Shown here: one piece after another, positions 50,791 to 60,061 of the stretch
Position numbering within the stretch: the stretch's first letter is position 1
How the letters are laid out: each line of letters begins with the position of its first letter
Source of the DNA: Amycolatopsis sp. EV170708-02-1
Lineage (GTDB): Bacteria > Actinomycetota > Actinomycetes > Mycobacteriales > Pseudonocardiaceae
Length of the DNA stretch: 64,000 nt
NCBI RefSeq assembly: GCF_022479115.1
Contig: NZ_CP092497.1
Coordinates: 9,486,001 to 9,550,000, forward strand
Direction of reading: 5' to 3'
Notes under the pieces: generated by a model
Databases searched by the model: none
The model's input: the letters and a program-made list of their open reading frames with translations, nothing else
Told to the model about the DNA's origin: nothing
Position numbers and translations under genes: made by a program

Positions 50791-50802
50791 TACGATGCGG
50801 CG
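50791..50802 (+). promoter_or_regulatory. -10 box for a probable leaderless transcript
   Basis: TACGAT at 50791-50796 fits the actinobacterial -10 consensus, and only 6 bases lie between it and the ATG at 50803. That spacing places the transcription start at or next to the A of the start codon, and no Shine-Dalgarno is present. Confidence 0.5.
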
Positions 50803-52443
50803 ATGGAGGAGCAAGCCACCGTCACCGCGGCGGACATCGCGCGCATCGCCGGCGTCGGCCGCGCCGCCGTCAGCAACTGGCGTCGACGTTACGGCGATTT
50901 TCCGCCGCCCGTCGGCGGGACGGCGTCGAGCCCCCTCTTTTCCCTGTTCGCCATCGAGAGCTGGCTGCGTGAGCGGGGGAAACCGGTCGAAATCTCGCTC
51001 GGGGACCGGGTGTGGCAGCGGCTGCGGAACCTCGGCGACGATCTGGCGCTCGGCGACCGGGTCGGCCGGGTGGGGTCGTATCTGTCGCGGCGAGGTGCGT
51101 GGACCTTCTCCTCCCGCTACGACGACGCCGAACTGCTCGGACTGCTGGACCGCTTCGCCGAGGAGCGAGGAGCGCGCGAGGCCTACGAGTTCCTGTGCGA
51201 ACGCTACGTCGAGGCGCACTCGCGCCAGCTGTCCGTCACGCCGGAGCCGGTGGCCGCGCTGATGTCCCGGCTCATCGGCCCCGAACCCGGTGTCGTGCTC
51301 GACCCCTCGTGCGGGCTCGGGACGCTGCTGCTGGCCTCCGGCGGGACCCGGCTGCTCGGCCAGGTCGACGATCCGGCGACCTCGTGCATCGCCGCGCATC
51401 GGCTCCTGCTCGCGGGGGCGGACATGGAGATGTACGGCGCGGATGCCCTGTCGATGGACTCCTACGAAGGCGTCCTCGCGGACGCCGTCGTCTGCGATCC
51501 GCCGTTCAACGAACGGGAATGGGGCTACGACGAACTCATCGGAGACCCGCGCTGGGAGTACGGCCAGCCGCCGCGCGGCGAACCGGAGCTGGCGTGGGTG
51601 CAGCACTGCCTCGCGCATGTGAAACCCGGCGGGCCCGTCGCGATCCGCATGCCGCCCGCCGCGGCGGGCCGTCGCACGGGGCGGAGGATCCGCGGGAACC
51701 TGTTGCGAGCCGGGGCTTTGCGTGCCGTGGTCACGGTCGGCGGCGCCGATCTCTGGCTGCTGCGGCGGCCGGAACCAGGGGAACGGCCGCCGTCGCGGCT
51801 GCTCCTGGCGACCGATCCGTCCACTGTGGAGGAATACCTGCGCGGTGCCGACGTGCCGGGAACGGTCCGGATCATCGAGCTGCTCGACGAGGAGATCGAT
51901 CTTTCCCCGGCGCGCCATCAGGCGCGCGAAGAGCACGCGGGCGAAGCCTTCCTTGAGGTACGAAGGCATTTCGAGGGGATCCGGCCGGAGCTGCCGTCGC
52001 TGGTGGTTTCCGGCGAGAAGCTCTCGTACGTCACGATCGGGGAGCTGCTGAAATCCGGCGTGCTCACCGTGCCGGAATCGGTGGAGGAAGGCGATGTCGT
52101 CGCGTCGCCCGCCGTGCCCGCGTATGTCCACAGTGGAGAGACGTTCGCGGCGGAGCCGACGATGTCGAAGTACCGCACGGATCCCGAACGGCTGGACGCC
52201 GCGTTCCTCGCCGGCTGCCTGCGCGCGGCCGGGCAGCTCGCGCCGACGTCTTCGACCAGGATCGACCTCAAACGCACCCGGATCCCGCGCCTGCCGATCG
52301 AGACGCAACGCGCCCACGGGGCGGCGTTCACCCGGCTCGCCGCCTTCGAGGACGCCCTGCGCGAGGCGGCGGAATCGGGCCTGGAGCTGGTGAGGCTAGG
52401 CTTGGCGGGACTGACTGAGGGCCAGCTCAAGCCGGAGAACTAG
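50803..52443 (+). CDS. Orphan N6-adenine DNA methylase-like protein with N-terminal HTH
   Basis: A 546-residue protein. The first 35 residues form a helix-turn-helix (TAADIARIAGVGRAAVSNWRR). A methylase core follows, with AdoMet motif I LDPSCGLGTLLL at about 165-176 and catalytic motif IV CDPPFNEREWG at about 231-241. The C-terminal 170 residues resemble a partial target-recognition region of type I enzymes. No restriction or specificity subunit is nearby. It may be a regulatory or defence methylase, or a DNA-binding protein derived from one. The kinase gene begins directly at the next base, so the two form an operon. Confidence 0.85.
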   Translation: MEEQATVTAADIARIAGVGRAAVSNWRRRYGDFPPPVGGTASSPLFSLFAIESWLRERGKPVEISLGDRVWQRLRNLGDDLALGDRVGRVGSYLSRRGAWTFSSRYDDAELLGLLDRFAEERGAREAYEFLCERYVEAHSRQLSVTPEPVAALMSRLIGPEPGVVLDPSCGLGTLLLASGGTRLLGQVDDPATSCIAAHRLLLAGADMEMYGADALSMDSYEGVLADAVVCDPPFNEREWGYDELIGDPRWEYGQPPRGEPELAWVQHCLAHVKPGGPVAIRMPPAAAGRRTGRRIRGNLLRAGALRAVVTVGGADLWLLRRPEPGERPPSRLLLATDPSTVEEYLRGADVPGTVRIIELLDEEIDLSPARHQAREEHAGEAFLEVRRHFEGIRPELPSLVVSGEKLSYVTIGELLKSGVLTVPESVEEGDVVASPAVPAYVHSGETFAAEPTMSKYRTDPERLDAAFLAGCLRAAGQLAPTSSTRIDLKRTRIPRLPIETQRAHGAAFTRLAAFEDALREAAESGLELVRLGLAGLTEGQLKPEN

Positions 52444-53327
52444 TTGTTGATCGCGGACCGTTACGAACTCGACGAGCTCCCGCTCGGGCGAGGTGGGATG
52501 GGCGCGGTGTACGCGGGCCACGACCGGCATCTCGGCCGCCGCGTGGCGGTGAAGTTCCTCGGCCTTCCCGGCGGCCCGGACGCCGAACTCGAACAGCGCT
52601 TCATCCGCGAGGCGCGGATCCTCGCCACGCTGGAACACGCGGGCGCACCGACGTTGTACGACTTCGGCACCTACGACGAGCGGTTGTACCAGGTCATGCA
52701 GTTCATCGAGGGTGTGACCGTCGCCGACCTCGCCGCCGAGCACGGGCCGCTTCCGATGCCGTGGGCGGCCGCGATCGCCGCGCAGGCCTGCGCCGTGCTG
52801 TCCGCCGCGCACGCGCTTTCCATCTGCCACCGCGATCTCAAGCCCACCAACCTGATGCTGTGTCCCGACGGCAGCGTGAAGGTGCTCGACTTCGGGCTCG
52901 CGATGCTGCGCGAGACCGACGTCGCCCAGTTCACCCGCGCCGGGCAGATCCTCGGCACCCCCGCGTACATGGCGCCCGAGCAGATCCAGCGCGGGATCGC
53001 CGGGCCGCGCAGCGATCTGTACGCGCTGGGCTGCGTCCTGCACGAAATGCTGACCGGCAGGCAGCTGTTCACCGGCCCGACGGCGTACGCGGTGTTCGAG
53101 AAGCAGGTCAAGGAGAGCCCGGCCGAAGTGGACGGTGTCCCGGGGGACTGAACGTGCTGCTCGCCGACCTGCTGGAGAAGGACCCGGAACGGCGGCCTCG
53201 CGACGCCGACGAACTGTTCGGGCGGCTGGCCGTGTTCGCGCGGGACCTGCCGCCGCTGCCCGGATATCTCGACGAAGGCGCCAACCCGGGCCGGATGTAC
53301 GCGCGGGTCGTCGGCCGCGTGCCGTGA
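52444..53327 (+). CDS. Ser/Thr protein kinase, frame broken by a -1 shift
   Basis: A soluble Hanks-type kinase with glycine loop LGRGGMGAVY (14-23), VAVKFL with Lys37, HRDLKPTN (129-136), DFGLA (149) and MAPEQ (176). The frame from TTG 52444 stops at TGA 53149-53151 after 235 residues, before the last helix of the domain. The missing part (NVLLADLLEKDPERRPRDA and on, to TGA 53325-53327) continues in the -1 frame. The break follows C-CCG-GGG, a canonical X-XXY-YYZ heptamer in phase, six bases before the stop. This is either a lost base in the sequence or gene, or programmed frameshifting. The start touches the methylase stop. Confidence 0.85.
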
Positions 53328-53330
53328 GCT

Positions 53331-53421
53331 GAAAGGGACTTTCCTCGCATGCGATGCGGGGAAAGCTCCCTTCGCCGCTTCGCATGAGGTGAAGGGCCCC
53401 TTCAGCCCCTGAGACGCGATC
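53331..53421. repeat. GGTGAAGGGGCCC-type hairpins
   Basis: Two imperfect hairpins stand in line: GGGACTTTCCTCGCAT paired with ATGCGGGGAAAGCTCCC (about 53335-53370), then GGTGAAGGGCCCCTTCAGCCCC (53388 on). They share the core of the repeats at 3.2, 12.5 and 12.8 kb and lie just after the kinase gene, where they could terminate transcription. Confidence 0.7.
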
Positions 53422-53506
53422 GTGACCTGCCGATCAACAACCCGGGACGGGTGCGCTCCGTCTTTACCCATGTCAGACGGACTACGGGCAAACGGGGGTA
53501 CGGGTC

Positions 53507-54142
53507 GTGAAGAAGTTCCTGGTGGGGGTGACCGCACTGGCCACCGCGCTGGTGCTGACCGCGTGTTCCGGAAACGCCGGGGGCAGCGCTCCCGGTGGCG
53601 GAGCCGTCGCGCAGGGCGACCCGTCGGGCGCGCCCACGACCACGTCGGCGCCGTCTTCGACCCCGGCCACGTCGTCCCAGACGCCGACACCGAGCAGCAG
53701 CAGCTCCACGCCGAAGCCGACGTCCTCGAAGCCCAAGCCGACGCCGAAACCCACGCCCAAGCCCGCCGCGAACGCCGCCGACGTGCCCTGCAAGGCCGCG
53801 CTGGCCTCACCGGGCGTGAGCGCCTGCGTGGACCTCTCCGCGCTGAAGACATGGCTGCTGCAGGACGGCAAGGTCATCTACGGCCCGGTCAAACAGCTGC
53901 CCGGCAAGAAGGGGTACGCCACGCCGACCGGTGTCTTCCACGTTTCGGCCAAGGTCAAGAACTACCACTCGAAGCAGTTCGACGCGCCGATGCCGAACTC
54001 CGTGTTCTTCCTGCCGGGCATCGCCTTCCACACGGGCAGCCTCTCGGTGTACTCGCACGGCTGCATCCACCTGTCCGCGGCGGCTTCGCAGAAGTACTTC
54101 ACGACCCTGCAGAAGGGCGACGTGGTGCAGGTCGTGCCCTGA
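53507..54142 (+). CDS. L,D-transpeptidase-family (YkuD) lipoprotein
   Basis: A 211-residue secreted lipoprotein: lipobox LTAC at about residue 20, then a Ser/Thr/Pro/Lys-rich stalk (residues 40-88, with PKPTPKPTPKP) that can span the cell wall. A YkuD domain follows (about 95-211). The catalytic motif reads YSHGCIHLS, with the catalytic Cys and His present. The usual Arg after HGC-I/V is His here. GYATPTGVFHV and AFHTGSL are the other family blocks. It would form or modify 3-3 crosslinks in peptidoglycan. It starts at GTG 53507. Confidence 0.87.
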   Translation: MKKFLVGVTALATALVLTACSGNAGGSAPGGGAVAQGDPSGAPTTTSAPSSTPATSSQTPTPSSSSSTPKPTSSKPKPTPKPTPKPAANAADVPCKAALASPGVSACVDLSALKTWLLQDGKVIYGPVKQLPGKKGYATPTGVFHVSAKVKNYHSKQFDAPMPNSVFFLPGIAFHTGSLSVYSHGCIHLSAAASQKYFTTLQKGDVVQVVP

Positions 54143-54266
54143 TCGCTCCACCGCGTGACGATCGATTGCGGTTCGGTTGCTTTGAGATAAATGAAAGCTC
54201 CCGGCGGCAATGACTTCCCCGCTCCCGGCGACGTGCCCAGGACACGCCGGAAATGGGGAAGTGCCG

Positions 54267-57077
54267 ATGATCTGGAACCGGGTACTCGTCGCACTGTCCG
54301 TTTCGCTCCTGCTTCTCCCCGGATGGGTGGGCGCTCCGGAAGCGACCGGAGCGCCCACTCTGCCGTCCGGCTTCGTCCTGCGTGACCAGCCGAGCGGCCA
54401 GGCCGCGTTCGACCTGACCGATTTCGCCTATCTGCCCGACGGTTCCGTGCTCAGCATCGGCAAGAGCGGCAAGGTCGCCTGGGTGCCGGTCACCGGCCCG
54501 GCCAGGACGATCGCGAACCTTCCCGTCCACGACGACGGCGACCTCGGGCTCGTCGGTCTCGCCATCGCGCCGGACTACGCCACGTCACGCCGGATCTACC
54601 TCACGTGGTCGTTCGACACGGGCGGCGGCGCGTTCACCATGCGGGTGGCGCGCTGGACGGTGACCGGCACGGACGTCCCCACCGGTCTCGCGAACGAACG
54701 GGTGCTCGTCGAGCTTCCCGGGTTCTACGACGTCCACGGCATCACCGGGCTCGTCACGGCGCCCGACGGCACGTTGTGGATCTCCATCGGCGATGCCGCC
54801 GACTTCACCAGGATGGATCCGGGCGCGTTGCGCTCGCTCGACCTCGATCAGCTCTACGGCAAGATCCTGCACGTCACTCCGGACGGAGCCGGTGTCCCCG
54901 GCAATCCGTACTACTCCGCCGCGGCCCCGGACGCCAATCGCTCCAAGGTCTTCTCCAGTGGTTACCGCAGCCCGTTCCGGTTCTCCCTCGACCCGCGGCT
55001 CGGCCTGCCCGTAGTGGGCGACGTCGGCTGGAACACCTGGGAAGAGGTGGACGTCGTGCGGCCGGGGGCGAACCACGCCTGGCCCTGCTGGGAAGGAAAC
55101 GCGCCCACGCCGGGGTATTCCGGGCTGGCGGGCTGTGCCGGGGTGGTCAACACGCCGCCGATCACCGCGTACCACCACGGTTCCGGCGCCGATGAAGGCA
55201 ACAGCGTCACCGCCGGGATCGTCTACAGTGGATCGTCCTATCCGGACGAATACCGGGGCGCCTTCTTCTTCGGTGACTATGTCACGCAGAAGATCTGGAC
55301 GATGACGTACGACAGCCAGGGCAGGCTCGTCCGGGCACCGGAGCGGCCGCCGGAGTTCACCGGCGTCGGCGGGCCGGTCAAATTCGCGGCCGCGGCCAAC
55401 GGCGACATCGTCTTCGCCGACATCCACACCGGCAACCTGCGGCGGCTCAGCTACCCGGGGACGAACGCGGAACCGGTCGCGGTGGCGACGTCGAGCACCG
55501 AGCCGTCGACGAGGACGGTGACCTTCGACGGCGGCGGTTCCTACGACTTCGACGGCGATCCGCTGACGTATCACTGGGAGTTCGGCGACGGCACGAGCCA
55601 GACCGGCGTCCGCGTGACCCACGCCTACGGCACCGAGTTCACGCGGGCGACAGCGCGGCTCACCGTCACGGACCGTCTCGGCGCCTCCGGCGGCACGGAT
55701 GTCGTCGTGGTGCCGGGAAACCGTTCGCCGGAACCGGTGATGACGGATCCCGGCACTCGGACGTTCGCGGTCGGGGAACCGGTCACCGTCGAGGTGACGG
55801 CGACGGACGCGGAGGACGGCGTGCTGCCGGTCTCGTGGACCACGCTGATCCGGCATTGCCCGGAGGAGGCGACCTGCCACGCGCACCCCGGCTCGCCGGG
55901 CAGCGGACCGGCGTTCACCGTGCCCTTCACCGACCACCAGGACTCCCGCGTCGAGATCACCGCGTCGGTGACCGACAGTGCCGGGGTGACGGCGAGCAGG
56001 ACGTACGTCGCCATGCCGCGTGAGCACCGGTTGACGCTGACCGGCACCGTGCCCGCGGCGTTGAGCATCCCGGCCGAGGGCGGCGTCAGCACCGCGATGG
56101 TGACCGAAGGCGCGACGTTCGAGGTCGTGGCGGAGGAGATCGCTGCGGACGGCGTCTCGACGTTCTCGAACTGGTCCGACGGGCGGACCTCGCGCACGGT
56201 GACCGTCACCGTTCCGGGGAACGACCTGACCCTGACGGCGAACTACCTCACCCCGATCGACAAGCGCTACCAGGCGGAACCCGCGCTGCGGCAACGGCTC
56301 GGCGCGCCCGTCGGGCCCGAGGTCGCCGACGGGACCGTGCGCTACCGGCCGTACGTGAACGGCAGGCTCTACTGGAGCGCCGAGACCGGCGTGAAACAGA
56401 TCGAGGGCGAGATCCTCAAGAAGTACCTCGCGCTGGGCGGGCACCGGAAGTTCGGGCCGCCCGCGACCGACGAGACCGGCACCCCGGACGGCATCGGCCG
56501 CTACAACCACTTCCCGAACCGGCCCGGCACGATGCAGGCTTCGATCTACTGGACTCCGTCGACCGGCGCGCATCCGGTGTACGGGCGGATCCGGGTCAAA
56601 TGGGCGGCGCTGGGCTGGGAGGCGGGCCCGCTCGGCTACCCCACGACCGACGAGCTCCCGACACCCGACGGGGTCGGCCGGTACAACCACTTCAGCAAGA
56701 AGGCGTCCATCTACTACACGGTGCCGACCGACGCGCACGCGATCTGGGGCCGCATCCGGGTCCGGTGGGAGGCGCTCGGCTGGGAGACCGGCCCGCTCGG
56801 CTACCCCACCACGGACGAGTCCGCCACGCCGGACGGTGCCGGCCGCTACAACCACTTCACCAAGGCGGGCTCGATCTACTGGACGATGGCCACCGATTCG
56901 CACGCGATCTACGGCGCGATCCGGCAGCGGTGGGCCGCGCTCGGCTGGGAGCGGTCGTACCTGCGCTACCCGGCGACGGACGAGTTCGGCATCCCCATCG
57001 GACGGCAGAGCAGCTTCCAGAGCGGCTACATCACCTGGAACCGGAGCACGGGGCAGGTGATCGACCGACGGTGGTGA
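54267..57077 (+). CDS. Secreted sugar-dehydrogenase-like protein with PKD and LGFP repeats, copy 1
   Basis: A 936-residue secreted protein. After the signal peptide (to about residue 28) comes a glucose/sorbosone dehydrogenase-type beta-propeller (30-395; DVHGITGLVTAPDGTLWIS holds the conserved His, also GYRSPFRFSLDP). A PKD domain follows at about 403-470 (YDFDGDPLTYHWEFGDGTS), then a beta-rich linker. Four or five LGFP repeats complete it (from 665 on; GYPTTDE-type blocks) and end in DRRW. LGFP repeats are thought to bind cell-wall polymers. The next gene is a close paralogue. ATG 54267 follows GGGGAAG. Confidence 0.9.
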   Translation: MIWNRVLVALSVSLLLLPGWVGAPEATGAPTLPSGFVLRDQPSGQAAFDLTDFAYLPDGSVLSIGKSGKVAWVPVTGPARTIANLPVHDDGDLGLVGLAIAPDYATSRRIYLTWSFDTGGGAFTMRVARWTVTGTDVPTGLANERVLVELPGFYDVHGITGLVTAPDGTLWISIGDAADFTRMDPGALRSLDLDQLYGKILHVTPDGAGVPGNPYYSAAAPDANRSKVFSSGYRSPFRFSLDPRLGLPVVGDVGWNTWEEVDVVRPGANHAWPCWEGNAPTPGYSGLAGCAGVVNTPPITAYHHGSGADEGNSVTAGIVYSGSSYPDEYRGAFFFGDYVTQKIWTMTYDSQGRLVRAPERPPEFTGVGGPVKFAAAANGDIVFADIHTGNLRRLSYPGTNAEPVAVATSSTEPSTRTVTFDGGGSYDFDGDPLTYHWEFGDGTSQTGVRVTHAYGTEFTRATARLTVTDRLGASGGTDVVVVPGNRSPEPVMTDPGTRTFAVGEPVTVEVTATDAEDGVLPVSWTTLIRHCPEEATCHAHPGSPGSGPAFTVPFTDHQDSRVEITASVTDSAGVTASRTYVAMPREHRLTLTGTVPAALSIPAEGGVSTAMVTEGATFEVVAEEIAADGVSTFSNWSDGRTSRTVTVTVPGNDLTLTANYLTPIDKRYQAEPALRQRLGAPVGPEVADGTVRYRPYVNGRLYWSAETGVKQIEGEILKKYLALGGHRKFGPPATDETGTPDGIGRYNHFPNRPGTMQASIYWTPSTGAHPVYGRIRVKWAALGWEAGPLGYPTTDELPTPDGVGRYNHFSKKASIYYTVPTDAHAIWGRIRVRWEALGWETGPLGYPTTDESATPDGAGRYNHFTKAGSIYWTMATDSHAIYGAIRQRWAALGWERSYLRYPATDEFGIPIGRQSSFQSGYITWNRSTGQVIDRRW

Positions 57078-57118
57078 TCACAGTTCGATAAAGGCACTCG
57101 AAAGTGTGAAATGTCCAC

Positions 57119-57162
57119 CTAGGCCCCTTCGATGAGACGTTCGACTGGGGAAAGGGGCCCTT
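57119..57162. repeat. GGCCCCTT hairpin-like repeat between the paralogues
   Basis: AGGCCCCTT at 57121-57129 is mirrored by AAGGGGCCCTT around 57154-57164, with degenerate pairing in between. It is close to the GGGCCCTT repeat family and may also carry the ribosome-binding site (AAGGGGCC) of the second copy. Confidence 0.45.
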
Positions 57163-57165
57163 GCC

Positions 57166-59988
57166 ATGCCTTCGAGATTCCGTGCGCTCTGTCACGCCCT
57201 CGTGACGTTGCTGATAGTGACCTTGCTGGTGCCGTTGACGTCCACCTCGGCGTCCGCGGCGCCGGTGCTGCCGCCTGGCTTCGTCCTGCGTGACCAGCAG
57301 AGCGGGCAGGCTCCATACGACCTGACCGACTTCGCCTACCTGCCCGACGGCTCGATGCTGACCACCGGGAAGCAGGGCAACGTCGCCTGGGTGTCCACCA
57401 CCGGGCAGACCCAGAGCATCGCCACCCTGCCGGTGCGCAGCAGCGGTGACCTCGGCCTGGTCGGCATCGCGATCGCGCCCGACTACGTCACCTCCCGCGC
57501 GATCTACACGGCCCGCGCGGTCGACGTCGCCGGCGGTGGGATCGCCCTGCGCGCCTCGCGCTGGACGGTCACCGGTACCGCCCAGCCGACCGGGCTGACC
57601 GGCGAGAAGGTGCTCATCGAGGGCGCCGCCAACACCGACATCCACGGCATCACCGGTGTCGTGGCCGCCCCCGACGGCACGGTGTGGGTCTCGACCGGCG
57701 ACAGCTCCCGGTTCCAGGGCGCGGCCGACCCGTTCGCGCTCAACGTGTACGACCTCGACAAGATCTTCGGCAAGATCTTCCACATCACCGCGGACGGTGC
57801 GGGCGTTCCCGACAACCCGTACTACTCCGCGGCGAACCCGAACTCCTTGCGCTCCAAGGTGTTCGCGAGCGGCTTCCGCAGCCCGTTTCGGTTCAGCCTC
57901 GACGCCAGCACCGGCCTGCCGGTGGTCGGCGACGTCGGCTGGGGCACCTGGGAAGAGATCAACTTCGTCCAGAAGGGCGCGAATCTCGGCTGGCCCTGCT
58001 TCGAGGGCAACCAGCCCGCGGACGGCTTTTCCGCGATGCCGCAGTGCGCTTCGGCCGTGAACACCCCGCCGATGCTGGCGGTCCGCCACGGGCAGGGCGT
58101 CGACAACGGCAACAGCATCACCGCCGGCATTGTCTACAATGGAGAGTCCTACCCCGAGGAATACCGGGGCGCGTACTTCTTCGGCGACTACGCCACCCAG
58201 AAGCTCTGGACGGCCAAGTACGACACGCAGGGCCGTGTCGTCCGCCCGCAGGAGACGCCGCCGAAGTTCACCGGTATCGGTGGTCCGGTCAAGTTCCTGG
58301 CCGCGGCCAACGGCGACATCGTCTACGCCGACATCTACAGCGGTCTGCTGCGACGGCTCAGCTACACCACCGGGAACAAGGCGCCGGTCGCGGTCGCCAC
58401 TTCCGAAACGAACCCCGAAACCCGCACGGTCACCTTCGACGGCAGCGGCTCGTACGACTTCGACGGCGACCAGCTGACCTACGAGTGGGACTTCGGTGAC
58501 GGCACCACCGGCACCGGTGCGAAGGTCAGCCACACCTACGCGGCGGGCACCGAGAAGTTCACCGCCAAGCTCACGGTGAAGGACGGCCTTCAGGCGTCCG
58601 GAAGCACGGACATCGCCGTGGCGCCCGGGAACCATTCGCCGAAGCTGACCATGACCGACCCCGGTGAGCGCCTGTTCGCCGTCGGCGAGGAGGTCAAGGT
58701 CGGCGCGACCGTGACCGACGCCGAGGACGGCGCTCTCCCGGTCACCTGGACCACCCTGGTCCGGCACTGCCCCGAGAACGCGGTCTGCCACGCGCATCCG
58801 GACCAGAGCGGCACCGGAGCCGAGTTCGCCATGCCGTTCACCGATCACACGGACTCCAACCTGGAGTTCACCGCGACGGCGACCGACAGCGCCGGCGTCA
58901 AGGTTTCGAAGACCTACATCGCTAAGCCGCGCGAGCACCGGCTCACGCTGACCAGCAACGTCGCCGCGGCGCTGGGCATCACGCCGGAAGGCGGGGCCTC
59001 GTCGGCGATGGTGGTCGAGGGCGCGAAGGTGGAGATTCAGGCGGCCGAGGTCGCTTCGGACGGCGCGTCGACCTTCACCGGCTGGTCGAACGGCGCGACC
59101 GGGCGGCTGACCGAAATCACCATGGGCACCACGGATCTGACGATCACGGCGAACTACATCACCCCGATCGACAAGCGCTACCGCGACGAACCCGCGCTGG
59201 CGCAACGACTCGGCGCGCCGACCGCGCCCGAGGCCGTCGACGGCACGGTCCGCTTCCGCACCTACGAGCGCGGGCGGCTGTACTGGTCGAAGGACACGGG
59301 CGTGAAGCAGATCGAGGGCGAGATCCTCAAGAAGTACCTCGCCCTGGGCGGCCACAAGGAATTCGGTCCGCCCGCGACCGACGAGATGACGACGCCGGAC
59401 ACCATCGGCCGCTACAACGACTTCCCGGTGTGGCCCGGAAAGATGCAGTCGTCGATCTACTACACGGTGAACACGGGCGCGCATCCGGTGTTCGGCCGGA
59501 TCCGCGTGAGGTGGAAGGCGTTGGGCGCGGAGGCCGGTGAGCTCGGCTACCCGACCACGGACGAGGGCATCACGCCGGACCGGATCGGCCGCTACAACCA
59601 CTTCAGCAAGAACGCGTCCATCTACTACACGGTGCAGACCGACGCCAAGGCGATCTGGGGCCGGATCCGGGTCAGGTGGGAAGCGCTCGGCTGGGAGGCG
59701 GGGCCCTTGGGGTACCCGACCATGGAAGAGACGAAGACACCGGACGGGATCGGCCGGTACGTCCACTTCACCAAGGCGGGCTCGATCTACTGGACGATGC
59801 AGACCGACGCGCACGGGGTCTACGGGGCCATCCGGCAGCGTTGGGAAGCGCTCGGCTGGGAGAACTCCTACCTGAGGTACCCGACCACCGACGAGATGGC
59901 CGTCACCGGCGGGCGGCAGAACAACTTCCAGGGCGGTTACGTGTTCTGGAACGCCTCCAACGGTGCGGTGACCGACCGCCGCTGGTAA
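57166..59988 (+). CDS. Secreted sugar-dehydrogenase-like protein with PKD and LGFP repeats, copy 2
   Basis: A 940-residue paralogue of the upstream gene with the same order of parts: signal peptide (cleavage near ASA-APV), sugar-dehydrogenase-like propeller (DIHGITGVVAAPDGTVW), PKD domain (YDFDGDQLTYEWDFGDGTT), beta-rich linker with the paired cysteines RHCPENAVCHAHP, and LGFP repeats (GYPTTDEGITPDRIGRYNHF). The end is again DRRW. The pair probably arose by tandem duplication and then diverged throughout. Cofactor and substrate are unknown. Confidence 0.9.
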   Translation: MPSRFRALCHALVTLLIVTLLVPLTSTSASAAPVLPPGFVLRDQQSGQAPYDLTDFAYLPDGSMLTTGKQGNVAWVSTTGQTQSIATLPVRSSGDLGLVGIAIAPDYVTSRAIYTARAVDVAGGGIALRASRWTVTGTAQPTGLTGEKVLIEGAANTDIHGITGVVAAPDGTVWVSTGDSSRFQGAADPFALNVYDLDKIFGKIFHITADGAGVPDNPYYSAANPNSLRSKVFASGFRSPFRFSLDASTGLPVVGDVGWGTWEEINFVQKGANLGWPCFEGNQPADGFSAMPQCASAVNTPPMLAVRHGQGVDNGNSITAGIVYNGESYPEEYRGAYFFGDYATQKLWTAKYDTQGRVVRPQETPPKFTGIGGPVKFLAAANGDIVYADIYSGLLRRLSYTTGNKAPVAVATSETNPETRTVTFDGSGSYDFDGDQLTYEWDFGDGTTGTGAKVSHTYAAGTEKFTAKLTVKDGLQASGSTDIAVAPGNHSPKLTMTDPGERLFAVGEEVKVGATVTDAEDGALPVTWTTLVRHCPENAVCHAHPDQSGTGAEFAMPFTDHTDSNLEFTATATDSAGVKVSKTYIAKPREHRLTLTSNVAAALGITPEGGASSAMVVEGAKVEIQAAEVASDGASTFTGWSNGATGRLTEITMGTTDLTITANYITPIDKRYRDEPALAQRLGAPTAPEAVDGTVRFRTYERGRLYWSKDTGVKQIEGEILKKYLALGGHKEFGPPATDEMTTPDTIGRYNDFPVWPGKMQSSIYYTVNTGAHPVFGRIRVRWKALGAEAGELGYPTTDEGITPDRIGRYNHFSKNASIYYTVQTDAKAIWGRIRVRWEALGWEAGPLGYPTMEETKTPDGIGRYVHFTKAGSIYWTMQTDAHGVYGAIRQRWEALGWENSYLRYPTTDEMAVTGGRQNNFQGGYVFWNASNGAVTDRRW

Positions 59989-59999
59989 GCGGTAAACGT

Positions 60000-60050
60000 C
60001 CGTGAGGGCCTCCTTCCCTACCTTCGAAGTAGGGAAGGAGGCCCTCACGG
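60000..60050. terminator. 21-bp terminator hairpin
   Basis: The arms 60000-60020 and 60030-60050 are exact reverse complements. The loop itself contains CTTCGAAG. It lies between the second sugar-dehydrogenase-like gene (stop 59988) and the convergent 3-hydroxyacyl-CoA dehydrogenase gene (stop 60062), so it should serve both. Confidence 0.92.
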
Positions 60051-60061
60051 CGTTAGGGGTA

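Noticed and set aside
50803..53327. A BREX or Pgl phage-resistance locus
   Set aside because: A methylase-like gene and a kinase are present, but no PglZ alkaline-phosphatase-type protein, no BrxC/PglY ATPase and no BrxL are visible.
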